Below the pieces are notes generated by a model. It saw nothing but the letters and a program-made list of their open reading frames with translations. It searched no databases and was not told the origin of the DNA. From NCBI GenBank assembly GCA_027922465.2, contig BQMF02000060.1, positions 124,001-188,000 of the forward strand: a DNA stretch of 64,000 nucleotides, written 5' to 3'. Shown here one piece after another: positions 13,291-24,887 of the stretch (position 1 is the stretch's first letter; the number at the start of each line of letters is the position of its first letter). The DNA is from Turritopsis dohrnii (lineage: Eukaryota; Cnidaria; Hydrozoa; Anthoathecata; Oceaniidae). The translations under genes were made by a program, and so were the position numbers.

Positions 13291-14082
13291 AAGATTGTCC
13301 CACTTTGTAATACCAAAAAGCTGTCCCACTTTGTAATAACCAGATTTTCTACTTTGTAATACCCTCACATAATTTTTTTCAAACAGGCATTTTATGAAGA
13401 AGCAACCCCAAACTGACGTCGCAATTTACTGTAGGAACAGATGTTGGAATTATTTGCAATATTCATCGGGGGATTTGGACTTTATTATTTTAGTCGCGAT
13501 AAAAACGTGGGCAAAATTAACCCTTAGCGTACAGCGTAATATCGTGCGTATTCATCACAACTACTTTTCATCGCTATTTTTTCCCGGGAAACTCGTTTCG
13601 CTAAGGTATGCCAACTGACTATAAAGGTTATGATGGTATTTGTAAAAAGAGAGAAAGAAAGAATTTAAAAACAGTTATTTCAAATTATAATACATCGAAA
13701 TTATGTGCACAAAGTAGTTTCTCGGTACACTATTATTAGATCTAGCTTTGTCATGAAATACATGCCTATTTCAAAAAGATACATCATAGAAATTTCTATG
13801 GATACATCAAGTATGTGCTGTATGAAATGTAAATTTCATATGTTTTTGTCCTTTGTTTTTTTTATTCTTCCAAAAACGCCATTACTTGTACTACTATTTT
13901 AATCAATCCTTACAAAGCAGAGAACGAGGTTATCACATTTCTTTGGTATTACAAAGTTATTACAAAGTGGGACAACTTTTTGGTATTACAAAGTGGGACA
14001 AGCCTTATTACAAAGTGGGACATCTTTTTTATTACAAATCGGGACAGGTATTACAAAGTGGGACGATTATTACAAAGTGGGC
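13291..14082. mobile_element. MITE-like inverted-repeat element with GTCCCACTTTGTAATA units
   Basis: The left arm (13291-13365) has two or three tandem GTCCCACTTTGTAATA units. The right arm (about 13945-14082) has about five units in the opposite orientation, and both contain the spacer TACCAAAAAG. Repeated subunits within inverted ends fit a foldback-type non-autonomous element. No target duplication could be fixed and there is no coding evidence inside. Confidence 0.55.
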
Positions 14083-14233
14083 TTTAACACCATTATGTGC
14101 TGAGGCGGATACAGACATAATCAATTTTGTGGAGAAGTACACTGTCACGAATTTTCTTTTCAGTCCCAATTATTATTTAGTTTCTATTCTTAATAACTTA
14201 ACTCTCCTCCAGAAAGATTGATGTTTCAAATCC

Positions 14234-14827
14234 GGTGACAGGACAATTCCCCCCTGGACAATTCCGCCCCGGATGATTGCCCCTAGTAAATTACCCCCCG
14301 GAGCATTACCCCCCGGACAATCGCCCCCGATATAGATAGGAAAATTCCCCTCGGAATATTGCCCCCCAAACCAACAAAGTTCCATATTCTCATTGTCTAC
14401 TAAAATGATATTTGAAGTGTTTATTTACGACACAGTCCACTGGAGTGTCCGACAAAGATCACTAGAATTCGGTTTATAAATAAGGAATATTGACAGCGCA
14501 TTAGTCAATACACCTTGGAGAATTACTTTTAACCCTAACGTTTCTTCTTGCCACCAGACGTTCTGGAAATTTTTGAAATATTACGTAAGGAGGAAAGTGT
14601 TGTACGTATCCGAATACTTCAAAATCAAGCAGGACATCCACCACCTCCTCAAAGACGGAGATACGCTGATTGTAACCCTCGAATTCTACGCATAGTTGAT
14701 GAATACCCAAACCGCCAACGACTAGATTACTTACGACACATTGCTTATAACATTTCATTTTAAAACAAATATTTACTAGGGGGCAATCATCCGGGAGGTA
14801 TTGTCTAGGGGGGAATTGTCTGTCACC
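14234..14827. mobile_element. 594-bp inverted-repeat element with GGTGACA ends and C-rich arms
   Basis: The left end reads GGTGACAGGACAATTCCCCC and the right end is its near reverse complement, ending in GGGGGGAATTGTCTGTCACC. Inside each arm the motif GGACAATCCCCC / GGATGATTGCCCC repeats. A relative of the left arm, without a matching right end, occurs at about 13118-13250. The 14500-14760 interior has an open frame on each strand, but neither shows a recognisable domain. Confidence 0.55.
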
Positions 14828-15102
14828 ATAATTAATGCATACTTTACAGACATCTAAAAATAAAACTGGTTTTTACCGTAAACCATGTAAAATTTGTCTG
14901 GGTTAGTGAGGGTAAGGGTCTGACTTTGCTTTCATCATTCAAACGCATTTATAAAGTTTCAGCTAGAAGTTTTACATGGCTTAAAATTAATAATGTTTCC
15001 CTAAGTTTATTCTCAGAGTTGTCGCTCAAAATGTAGAATGGATTCGCTGTTTATGTCTATCTTAAAGAACTACAGCTAAAACTGGGTAACTTACATCACT
15101 TT

Positions 15103-15745
15103 TTAACCGAAGGCGAGAACTGCCGGAAAACCCCACGAGAACTGTCTGGAAAACCCCACGAGAACTGTGAGACCTGGAAAAGTCTTCAGTTTGTTTTGAT
15201 GCGCACATAGAAAGGTTGTACTGTGATTCAACCTCGTACTCAGGGTTTCTTGGGTACGAGTTTGTACTGTGATTTTGATAATTCTTTGTTTTAGTTGCTG
15301 TGTAAACTTCGCCTCTGGGGGACTTACATACATGTAATTGCCCCCACAGCGAGCGTAAGCGTAAGTAGTTTCACGATTCCGATTTTGTTCTTCATCTTCA
15401 TACTGATGATAATGATGATCATCCTCCAACTTTTCGTGTTACTGTTACACGCTGGTATATTTCCCGTTTCAAAACATGGTACTGTAAGTGGGAGACAGGA
15501 TGTTTTTTCGTATCTTTCTCCTAATAATTGCCCCCGCAGCGAGCGTAAAGCGAGCGAGGAGGCATAGTAGTTTCACGAGATAGGCGAAAGTCAGTTTTCG
15601 ATTTTGTTCATCATCATCTTCCAACTTTTCGTGTTGCTTTTACACGGTGGTATACAATTATTAGCTGACTTTGCTTTTTTTCCGTTTCAAAGCATGGTAC
15701 TGTAGGTGGGAGAAAGAATGTTTTTTTTGGTATCTTTTTCTAATT
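15103..15745. repeat. Tandem duplication of about 200 bp plus solo transposon end
   Basis: About 15338-15530 and 15535-15745 are diverged direct copies: each holds ATTGCCCCCnCAGCGAGCGTAA, TAGTTTCACGA, CCAACTTTTCGTGTT, ACACG.TGGTATA and CATGGTACTGTA.GTGGGAGA. Just upstream, 15229-15249 (CAACCTCGTACTCAGGGTTT) is a diverged copy of the terminal repeat of the DUF6589 element found at 16998. The stretch CCCCACGAGAACTGT is also duplicated at about 15132 and 15162. Confidence 0.55.
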
Positions 15746-16740
15746 TATTATTATATTATACTACGTTATTTAGGAAGGTAGTATACTTAAATTGCTTAGA
15801 CATTTTTCATATTACTTTTGTGTTGTTTTAGTGCAGTGAACGACTAGGATTTTGAAGCACAGCTTGAAATCTGAAATTTTGCCAACAACATTTTATTTCT
15901 GTATATATGTTTTAGCTCTAAATCTTTCATTCGATAAATTTTATTCAATGCACTGATTTTTGGCGGATCTTGCCTTAAAAAGATTTTAATTGGATATCTG
16001 TGTATGCAAGAAAGCCTACAGATTGTCGTTCTTCGTGTTTTCCTTCTTTTTTTCTGTCCTCCAACCTGGTGTGATTATGATCAATAAAACCTTCTTATAT
16101 TTTTTTCTTGTTTTTTATGTAAACTTTGGCTATTTCTTGTTTCGAATCATAGTTTGAAACGCAGTTTTCTAATGGATTTTTCGCTTTAATTTTTTTTTAA
16201 AAAAGTTTTTTTTTCTTTCTTTTGGTTCTTACAGAATTTCTTTAACAAATGTTTATCTTATTTTGATTATAAAATACGTATCCATGGTTTCAGTTCACAC
16301 ATTTCTTTTGTTTGTAGCCAATACTTTCTGATATTACTTGTTAAGCCTTAATTACACTTTTTGAAAGGTATAAATTAGCATCAGTGTGACATAGGACTAA
16401 GACATAACAAAAAGTAACAAAGTTTTTCTTTGTTTTTGTTTCCGTTGTATGGCTTGCAATGTATAGCTTGCTGTGTGTACAAATTGAAATGCTTGAGTGC
16501 GGGGGCATTTTTAGCTAAAGCTACATGCTAGTTTACTACTATATTATGAAAAATGTCTAAGATAACAAAAAGTAACAAAGTTTTATGCAGATTTTCAGCT
16601 GCGTTAAGTACATCTATTTGGTTTGCATATTCCCAGTTCCCAGCCACAAGGTTACACTACACATTAAATAATTCGTATCTGTATGCAGTGAAGAAAGAGC
16701 GTGCCGAAAATCACATATTTAAGAATAATTCGAAATTTTA
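15746..16740. other. Gene-free AT-rich stretch
   Basis: No supported gene. A short inverted pair (CTTAGACATTTTTCATAT near 15799 and its complement near 16541) and a repeated AACAAAAAGTAACAAAGTTTT (about 16407 and 16564) suggest an old degraded element. I could not define its ends. Confidence 0.35.
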
Positions 16741-16872
16741 GTCGGGAAAAGCGACTAATTTCGAAATTTTGGTCGGGGAAAAGAGACTAAAATTTCTCGA
16801 GGTGACTAAATTTTTCCCCGACCAAAATTTTCCCCGACTAAAATAAATCCCGACTTTTTTACCCCGATAAGG
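16741..16872. repeat. Palindromic cluster of GTCGGGGAAAA / GACTAAAATTT units
   Basis: Alternating inverted units of TAGTCGGGRAAAAG and CCCCGACCAAAATTT, ending in CCCCGATAAGGT. The same terminal motif (CCGATAAGGT) and related GTCCGACTAAAATTTT units occur at 27361-27410 and 28090-28192, so these belong to one repeat family. Confidence 0.5.
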
Positions 16873-17358
16873 TAATTGCGTTTTTCCTACTGCGCATGTA
16901 CTCAAGAATATCAAAATGTTACCATCACATTGTGGACTAATGAAGCTGACAAATTGATAATTAGTGAGTCAATTAGGTTTTTTCTTACTCAATGAGCCAA
17001 CCTCGTACCCAGGGTTTCTTGCCTTTTCGATATACGGACGGCGGCGAAGAAGACCCTGGCATACGCCGATTAAAATTGCAATCTGATTGGTCGAAGTTTA
17101 AGCAAAGGCCGTTTGCTTGTTTTAAGAACATTCGGGAAATCGGAACTTGTAGCAATACAAACGGTCCAATACAAACATGGTCGAAAGATGGTGCGAAGAT
17201 ATCTTGCAAAGTGTTTTTAGGAATGAATGATTTATTTATTTCAAATCTAAGTTAGAAAATACAATAATAGAATAGGAGCAATGATTTGCCATTGTATGAC
17301 ATCTCCAATGCTCTGATCCTGACACCTTTTAACTTTAAGGATTACCGAGTTAGCTTAG

Positions 17359-18529
17359 TACCGTCTTCGTGTCTAATTACGGACAGCCTTTGTAATTACG
17401 GACATCGACAAAACATATTTCCAACCCTCTGTAAATTAAAAACACGGCACATCCCGTACTGTCAACAAAACTGTAATAAAACAAACTTCAGAGATAATTG
17501 AATTTATTTGAACGCTAGAAAATTACCAATATGCCATTTAGAATTTACTTTTCTAAACTTTAAAGATTTAAAGTAGACTGCGCTCTCTTGAGAATCGTGC
17601 GTATTTTTATGAGCTCCGTGTGTACAATGGTAGCCATATTTACGGATAAAAAATAATAATGGCCACCTCCGTCATGAAATATCGACAGGTCGAAAATTTA
17701 TGTTTAAAAATGAATTGAGGAATGAAAATTTTTTTAGATCATGCTTTTAAAAAGTTAATTATCATAAAATAAATCAAATAAATAAAGTTTTTGTACGTCA
17801 ATAACAGTGGGGGAGGACACTTTTTACTGAGTATTGAAATACCGTATTTCCTCTAATAAACGCCGCGGCGTTTATTACAAATTCCAGTTTTTGGATGCGG
17901 CGTTTAATGGAAGGCGGCGTTCATAAGAGGGCGGCGTTTATTACAAAATGAAAAATTGGACAGAAGCAAACTTAAACATTGTGTGAAAAGATTGTGTGAA
18001 AATGTTTTACACAAAAGATATGTTCACAAAAATGTCAAAGAGGAGCAATATCTTTGTCGCCTATGAGATGAAAACTTTTATAGCAATTAATCACACATCA
18101 AATATTCATGGAAACGTGGAAGAATTTGTTGATAGAAAACAAAAAAAATTATTAGCTATTAAACCAATTCTTGTTTAGCCTGTTTTCTAATTAACGCCGC
18201 TTTCCAAGATGCGGCGTTTATTAGAGGGCGGCGTTTACTACAAATGTTCGGCTATAAGTGCGGCGTTTAATAGAGGGCGGCGTTTATCAGAGGGCGGCGT
18301 TTGTTAGAGGAAATACGGTATAGGCCATTATGATTTTCATGGTCCATTATTCTTCAAGTGTTGCTGCTAATTGCTCTCTATTGGATTGCTCTGTTTCATA
18401 AAACATTTTATTCAGTTATACGTGGTGAACTTGGCAAGAATGCATGTCTATTTTCGTGACAAGAATGTTTGTTTACATTTTGATGTCCGTAATTACAAAG
18501 GCTGTCCGTAATTAGACACGAAGACGGTA
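17359..18529. mobile_element. Nested element with TA-CCGTCTTCG ends
   Basis: The left end (17359) reads TACCGTCTTCGTGTCTAATT and the right end (18529) is its exact complement. The next inner part, ACGGACAGCC.TTGTAATTACGGACAT, is also mirrored. TA at both outer edges fits a TA target duplication. It lies inside the DUF6589 element and contains another element with similar outermost bases. Confidence 0.7.
17840..18320. mobile_element. 481-bp MITE with TA-CCGTATTTCC ends and GGCGGCGTTTATTA units
   Basis: The left end TACCGTATTTCCTCTAATAA and right end TTGTTAGAGGAAATACGGTA are inverted. Both arms contain repeated GGCGGCGTTTATTA-type units. Flanking TA suggests a TA duplication. It is nested in 17359-18529. 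Confidence 0.7.
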
Positions 18530-19668
18530 TCACAATAAAGAATAATAATTATTTTTACACTTGCACCATGTGCACAGGTATTTTTCTCACTTGGCCAGCT
18601 GCTGGCATACTAAAGCTATATATGATTTAGCTACAAATTTTTGTATATTTCTCACACGAATTAGCGTTTTTGAAAGTCGTTGATGATTATTTTTCGAACT
18701 TGTCTTATTTAATTTGTAAAACTTATTACATTATTAATGATCGCTACTAACAACAAAAGGAGGTGAGCATTTTTATCATTGCTATAAGCTTATGCAATAT
18801 TAAATAAAATTTAAATCCCAATTCATTATACCTGATCTTGATACTTGACATTGAGTATTGATGCAATTATTAGTGAAACTCAGCAGCCAGCAACTCCGAA
18901 GAAAGTGCACCAACGAAATGGTGGCCTTAAATGCTGTCGACTTTGTGGCATTGCACCAGAAAATAATAAACTGCTGCACATATTTCACAAAGCTGGAAAA
19001 GCAAAAGATCTTCAGCATAAAATTTTAAAAACCTCAGGTAAAACTGATTGAGTAAACTGGTATATTTATATTTTTTATTATTTTTGTGATTTGAGTATAT
19101 TATCTTCAATTATGCAGGTGTGGTTGTTTCAGAATTAGATGTATTGACTACTGCCATCTGTAGAAGTTGTGAATTAAAAATTGAAAATAACTGGTCATTT
19201 CGGAAGAAAAGCCAGTTAGCTCAGTTGGAACTACGAAAGAATCTTTGTGTTAAAAGGGAGTGTGTTTCACCTGGAGAAAGAAAAGTAAAGAAAGCACCAA
19301 GTCCTGTTGTAACAACACAAAAACGATTATTTCCTGTTGCTCCTTTATTGGCAGACCTTCCAAGTTGCACTGTCAGAACAATTGCAACTGAAACCACATC
19401 AGTTTATCATCCTGACTATGATGAAATTGTCACAGACCCAATAACAGAAAAAGAACATGCATCATTGGTTGCTGCTATTGAAACTAGACAACCTCTTGCA
19501 ATTGCAAGAAATATGAAGGCAGTACCAAGCATTTTTTTAGCAACAAAAAGATTGATTGCAGATGAAATGAGTGCTTCAGCAAAGAAACTTTGCAAAAGAA
19601 ACAATGGTTCAAAATTAATCAATAAAAGTTATGAGGGTTTGTCAAAGTTTTCTTTGAAAGATATCTCG

Positions 19669-21570
19669 TTAGGTGAGAATTATTTTGTACTATCTCCAAT
19701 TTCTTTAAACTGAGAAAATTAAGTTTTAAATTTCTTAACCACACAAAATCTTTAAGAAACCTTTCTATGGAAAGTTACTTGGTACATTTTGAATACATCG
19801 TATTTGGAGTCCCTGACCAAAAATTATTTCAAATTTGCTAGTACCCACTCTCCTCCAGGGAAAGTTTGCAATTGGAGATAGAACAAAATAGTAGCGAAAC
19901 AAGTGATATTTATTAAAATTATTTTGTATTAACTCCATGCTCTTGAAAATTCACCTTTAACTGACAAAAAATATTTTATACAGTACGAAAAACATCAATT
20001 TTCCTTTATGTTACTTCTGTGTATATCACTTGGAGTTGCTTGGGCACTCCAAAATCTTAATTTGGAATTTAAAAAGACTATAATTTTTCCTTGACATGTG
20101 CTGACAGTAAAATACAACAGACACGTTACATCTAAAAATGACAGCAGGGCTGATCGAAAAAACGCTCGTGAAATTAAAGATGAAAAGGTAGTTGTTGTTT
20201 GTAAAATGTTATAAGCTTGCCAAACTCTAAAGTAGGAAACTTTTAATACAAAAAGAAAGCTATCACCATACATATATATATTGTTCATACAAAAAAGGGT
20301 ATTGTGTGCTTTGGAGCTTTACTGGAAGAGGGAGGGAAAGACATTGCCAGTAATACAATATCAATATTGGAAAGAATTCTTAAGGATAATCCTGCCATTA
20401 AAAAAGTTATACTTTGGTTTGACTCGTGCGTTGCACAAAATTGAAACAGCTATAAGTCTGCTCTGTCCTTCAAGAGTTTATTTTTCGACAGAGATAGTTA
20501 TAATCGAACAGAGGTTTTGTGAACCTAATCGTTCCAGCATTCAAGAAGTTGATAATATTCATAATCAAATTGACAGGGTCTTCTCTTCAGTCGAGATATT
20601 TTCTCCACTTGGGTTGGTGCAAATGCCACCAAATGCGAATAAAAAACATCCGTTCATTATTACCATACAAGTGCAATCATTAAGAAGCATTAAGAGCTTC
20701 ATTCAAGTTGCTGCATTGCTTAATTATAAATCTGTTCCGTATTTTTCAATCAAAACAGTTCTTCATCGCAAAAACACCCCAAACCATGTCTTCTATAAAG
20801 AAAAATTTACCGACCCTTTTAAACAGGCTAAACTGATCAACAAACCAGAAAGTGTACCCAAAAATCTCCATAAATCCCGTTTGCAAAAATTTTGAAAGCT
20901 AGCAGATTGATTTCAATGGCCAAGGATGATCTTGAGAGTATGTTTGCCTATATGCCTCCTATTAATGTTGCTGTTTGTAAGATTGCATTAAAGTGAAAAA
21001 AGATAAGTTTGGTACCAATCTATGCAATCTATATTTTAAAACTGCGTATTTAAAGATTGCGTTAAATTTTCTAGGGTGAAGGTTGGCTATTTTGTCAATT
21101 GATTAATGTCCTTTGTGTGTTCTCATGTAGCTTTTTATATTTGCATGACATTAATTTTTGTGATTATATTCAAACCACAGAAAATGAATGCACTTTTAAG
21201 GCTTTATCAGCATCTTATGATTGATAAATGGCTTCCACACTCGCCATTTTGAAAATACAATAAAAACAAACAATCTCCACTATTTACAAGATTATCTAAC
21301 AGCGGTTTCAGGGCAAATCAATAACCTCATATCAACCTGTACACAGAATAAGTCGTATTTGCTTGGCTTTTGGAGATAGAACATAATAATTTTAAGGCGT
21401 TATAACGAATAAGGAGATAAAACAATATCAGACTGTCGTTTGAAGGAGATTTTGCGCTTGTTTTTGGAAAAAGCTCACGGAGAAAGAACGAAATGATCCT
21501 GAAAAGCTTGAAAACAATCGGAGCTCATTTTTTCCAAAAATGGAGATAGAACAAAATAATTCTCACCTAA
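19669..21570. mobile_element. 1.9-kb inverted-repeat transposon inserted into the DUF6589 coding exon
   Basis: The left end TTAGGTGAGAATTATTTTGT and right end complement (CAAAATAATTCTCACCTAA) are inverted, followed inward by TATCTCC/GGAGATA. CG flanks both sides (19667-19668 and 21571-21572). GGAGATAGAACA-type units recur inside near 19873, 21378 and 21412. The interior carries a decayed transposase-like reading frame (20281-20895). Confidence 0.65.
20281..20895 (+). pseudogene. Decayed transposase-like reading frame
   Basis: A 204-codon open frame exists, but its first third is in the wrong frame. Near 20366-20450 another frame reads KKVILWFDSCVAQN and then hits a stop. This resembles the WxDNCxAQNKN motif of a cnidarian transposon protein family. 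The later part (EVDNIHNQIDRVF, then NHVFYKEKFTDPFKQA) fits the downstream half of the same kind of protein. It is therefore a frameshifted remnant rather than a gene. The family name is not known to me. Confidence 0.45.
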
Positions 21571-24500
21571 CGATCTGGAAAGAAATGTTTTCAACACAAC
21601 TATATTTAATTGATGTTTTAAACTCTGTCGCTGGTCAATATATAGATGCAGATGTTGTGCCAGATCAAGTAATGACCAAATATTGTTTTGTGTACTCAAT
21701 ATTGATGAATACACGTTGGCACGAGTTAAGCTTATTTCAAAGGCTAAATACTGTTCTCTTAATTGAAGGAGGGTGTGGTAAACAGGTATGATAGACACTA
21801 TTTTTTTCATCTTTATTTCTGTCAAGTTGAGTTAAATTATTCTGTAAAATCAATATTTCATGCTGTTTTCTAGCTTCAAGAACGTCTTCATAAGGTTGGG
21901 GTTTGTTTGGTGCATTGCAGCAGATCAAAATTGTTGGAAGTGGTAGGGGGTCATTTCCTTGATCACACCATTGACGAGCTAAAAAAAGGTGGAACATTTC
22001 GTGGAACTGGTGATAACTGGGACTTGAGGATTACAAAACATCATATGACGAAAGCAGATCAAAACACAGACATGCACTTGTTTGCTTCTAATATCATCCA
22101 GAACAGGTTAGATTTTCGATATTTACCAAATGACAGGCCAAAGGGTGACATAATTCAGCTACCACTCAGTACATTTTCCTTAAACGTTGAGGAATGGAAG
22201 AAATACATAGAAACATCCAAAATCATAATTGGGAGGGTTTTGTTGGAATTTTTCAATGAATTTGGATTTTTGAAAAAGTGCCTTCCAGAACATATAGAAC
22301 ATTTATACAGTAATTCCATGGCTGAAAAATCGAACATCATGTCAATGCCTATAACTGATGCAAATGAAAGCAGTTACAATGATTGTGTGAAGATTTTAAG
22401 GACTTACGAAACTTGGATAGCTGAAATTTACCACCATGCAGGTATTCTTCCTTCGTTACCTAAAGGAAATGACCCTCCCCTTCCTGAGCATTCTGCAGCA
22501 CCTGGTCAGCCCTTTGCTCATTGCAACTTTACTCCGGATGATCCCATGAAAGAAATGAAAATCCCATTTTCTGGGGACCAGTTAACTAGAGTTAGATTTG
22601 CCGGAGCTAAAGATCTTCTTGCTGGTTCCCATACACCTGTTGATCGACTTGAACATTGTGCACCTTTCAAACCTGTTATGTGGCACACGAAGGCATCGTT
22701 GTTGCAATATTCATATCATTTATTATATGATTCTACTTCTACCTGCCAAAAGGGAACTTTGAAATACTTTCGTGAAAAGTACAATCGAAAAAATGCAACA
22801 CCCAAAAAAGTTTTGGACTCTTATGAAGGAAGTGAAGAACTTTTCGTTAGTGTAGGAAAAGCCTATATAATTGCTGCTGCCATGTCAATGCTTGGAATGA
22901 GTGATGTGGATAAGAAACCAACCATTCACTGTTTTCCTATGGATTTAGTTCACAAAAGTGTGGATATCAAGAAAAAGTATTTAGATGAAATTCTTACATT
23001 GTTTATTGATCGATTCCTGTTACAAAAAAATTGTAGAGAATTTGGTGATGACTATGTAATGAATTATGGGTTGTGCTCTATATATTTGACGGTGCTTATA
23101 CTTCAACTGAAAGACACAGCACGAGAGGGGGATGGTGAAAGGAATCTCATAAATCAGAAGCTTCTACTTGGAATTTTCAAGTCATTGGGAGAATACAGCA
23201 AATATGCGATAGAAATGTTTTTAAGTGTGAGCCAAATAGAATGTCTACTGACACCTAGATTATCAGAACAATTTAAATGGGGATTTTTTGTCAATTGGAG
23301 AGGGGGTAAAGGTAATAACATGGAAGAAGATCTTGCTCAAGAAATCTGCAATAGAGTGAGTAAAAAAATTGTTCAGCGCATGGGTCCTAATAAAACTATA
23401 GATTCAATCAGCAAAGTCTGCAAAGCATCATCAGGTATAAAAGACATATTGGAAAATATCGATGAAGTATTAGGTGTTGCTAAAGTCAGCGTACAACATC
23501 ATCGCAAGACATCAATGCCGTCCGTATATCGAAAAGGCAAGAAACCCTGGGTACGAGGTTGTCAATGAGCATGCGCAAGAAAATAGAATACCGTTGTCAA
23601 TTCCTTAATTTTATTTTTCGTGACGCAAAGCAGGCTAAACATGGGCGGCCTTGGCTGCTTGTATTTATTAATTGCTATTATTACTGTTTTAAGATATTTG
23701 TTGCTCATGCAAGACGAGAAATAGAATATCAAAATTTTTTGAGGTTCGGAATTCCCGAGTTACAAAACCGAGTTACAAAACCGAGTTACGCATTATGACG
23801 TCACAAACCGAGTTACTAACTCGGAGATTTTTAAAGTCTAATTTTTCTCGAGTTATTAACTCGGAAATTTTATTTTCGTAAAATTTTCCCGAGTTACTAA
23901 CTCGGAAATTCTTTTTGGTTTTATTTTTTCCGAGTTAGAGAATATTTTTCAAATATTGTAAGGAATATTTTCGAAAGTTCACTGGGAATAGTGTGAGTTT
24001 TTAAAAAAGGCAAAGTAGGCCAAATTTGTGGCAAATTTTGAAAATCGTTCAATTTTAATGAAAATTTAATAGTGGAACAAGTTTGTACTGCTGATTTTAA
24101 ACATGAAGGGCAACTTGTGGATAAGGTCAAATTAGGCCAAATTTGGACCAAATTTTGAAAATTGTTCAATTTTAATGAAGATTTAATAGAGGAATAACTT
24201 TGTACTGCTGTTTTCGAAATTGAAGGTCAACTTGTACATAAGGCTAAATTTGGACCAAATTGTTCAACTATAATGAAAATTTGCAAACGAAGAAATTTTA
24301 TAGCGCAAGTTTTGATTTTCATTAATGCAGAAATGGCATCAAAATTAATCAGTTGAGGAAGTCGATGAATATGTTAATCCTAATGATTATGCTGTCCTTG
24401 ATATTATTTTTAACTAAAGCTTGACCATGGCACCGCTGACATATTTTTCTATTGCTCTTACCCTTGATGAATTGTGATAGCTGAAAACTCTGAGATAAAA

Positions 24501-24887
24501 AGTTGCCGAAGTGGGAAAATTGATTCTATATTTCTATATGAATTTATTTTATTTCATAATCTTGAGGTGGTATCATGTTAATTCTAAAAGAAATTATTTA
24601 ACAGTGCTAAATACAAAAAGATTTCAAATAAATTAGTGTCGACATTACTGTTTGATGTGACTTGATTCAACACCAAAGGCGTAAATACCTTTTGTTTACT
24701 ATCTTTTAGATTGTTGTATTCGATTGGCAACTTTAAAATAAACCTGCAAGACCAGAGATCTTAAATTCAAATTAATTTTTGTGAGTGCTAATATTAGGTT
24801 TATGTCATTGGCGTTTTTGAAACTACTAAAGTAACACTTAAATATCTGTCAATTAAGATTAGTTTATACAGTCCTTTATAAGAAAAC

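Larger units (their letters stand above)
16998..23561 (+). mobile_element. DUF6589-type DNA transposon, 6.56 kb, 9-bp target duplication
   Basis: Terminal inverted repeats of about 45 bp begin CAACCTCGTACCCAGGGTTT at 16998 and end with the complement at 23561. Both are followed inward by TCTTGCC, TTTTCGATATACGGACGG. Immediately outside, TCAATGAGC occurs at 16989-16997 and again at 23562-23570, a perfect 9-bp duplication. The element carries a zinc-finger-like exon and the DUF6589 coding exons. It has taken up three later insertions: 17359-18529, 17840-18320 (inside the former) and 19669-21570. Solo ends of the same family lie at 15229 and about 29265-29309. A 9-bp duplication is in the range of Mutator- or Merlin-like chemistry, but I do not assign a superfamily. 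Confidence 0.8.
18845..23568 (+). pseudogene. DUF6589-family transposon protein with N-terminal CxxC zinc module, split by an insertion
   Basis: Exons inferred are about 18845-19037, 19118-19668 continuing at 21573-21785, and 21874-23568. The first part has CCRLCG and, after the junction, CRSCELKI, a paired-CxxC arrangement like a ZAD-type zinc module. The 3' part shows features of DUF6589: GDNWDLR, a GDQLT motif followed by RVRFAGAKDLLAGSHTPVDRLEH, and VMWHTKASLLQ. The family is widespread in cnidarians and fungi and is of unknown biochemistry. Removing the 1902-bp insertion at 19669-21570 plus one CG copy joins exon halves in frame (DIS then IWKEMF). The last codons run into the terminal inverted repeat and stop at its edge. 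The true start is uncertain; an upstream exon is likely. Confidence 0.7.

Noticed and set aside
13042..13368. Open frame rich in glycine on the minus strand
   Set aside because: It is a translation of a long C tract and C-rich transposon end; there is no coding signature.
20281..20895. Intact 204-aa gene
   Set aside because: The related motif VILWFDSCVAQN is in another frame with a stop, so the open frame is a chance reading over a decayed gene.
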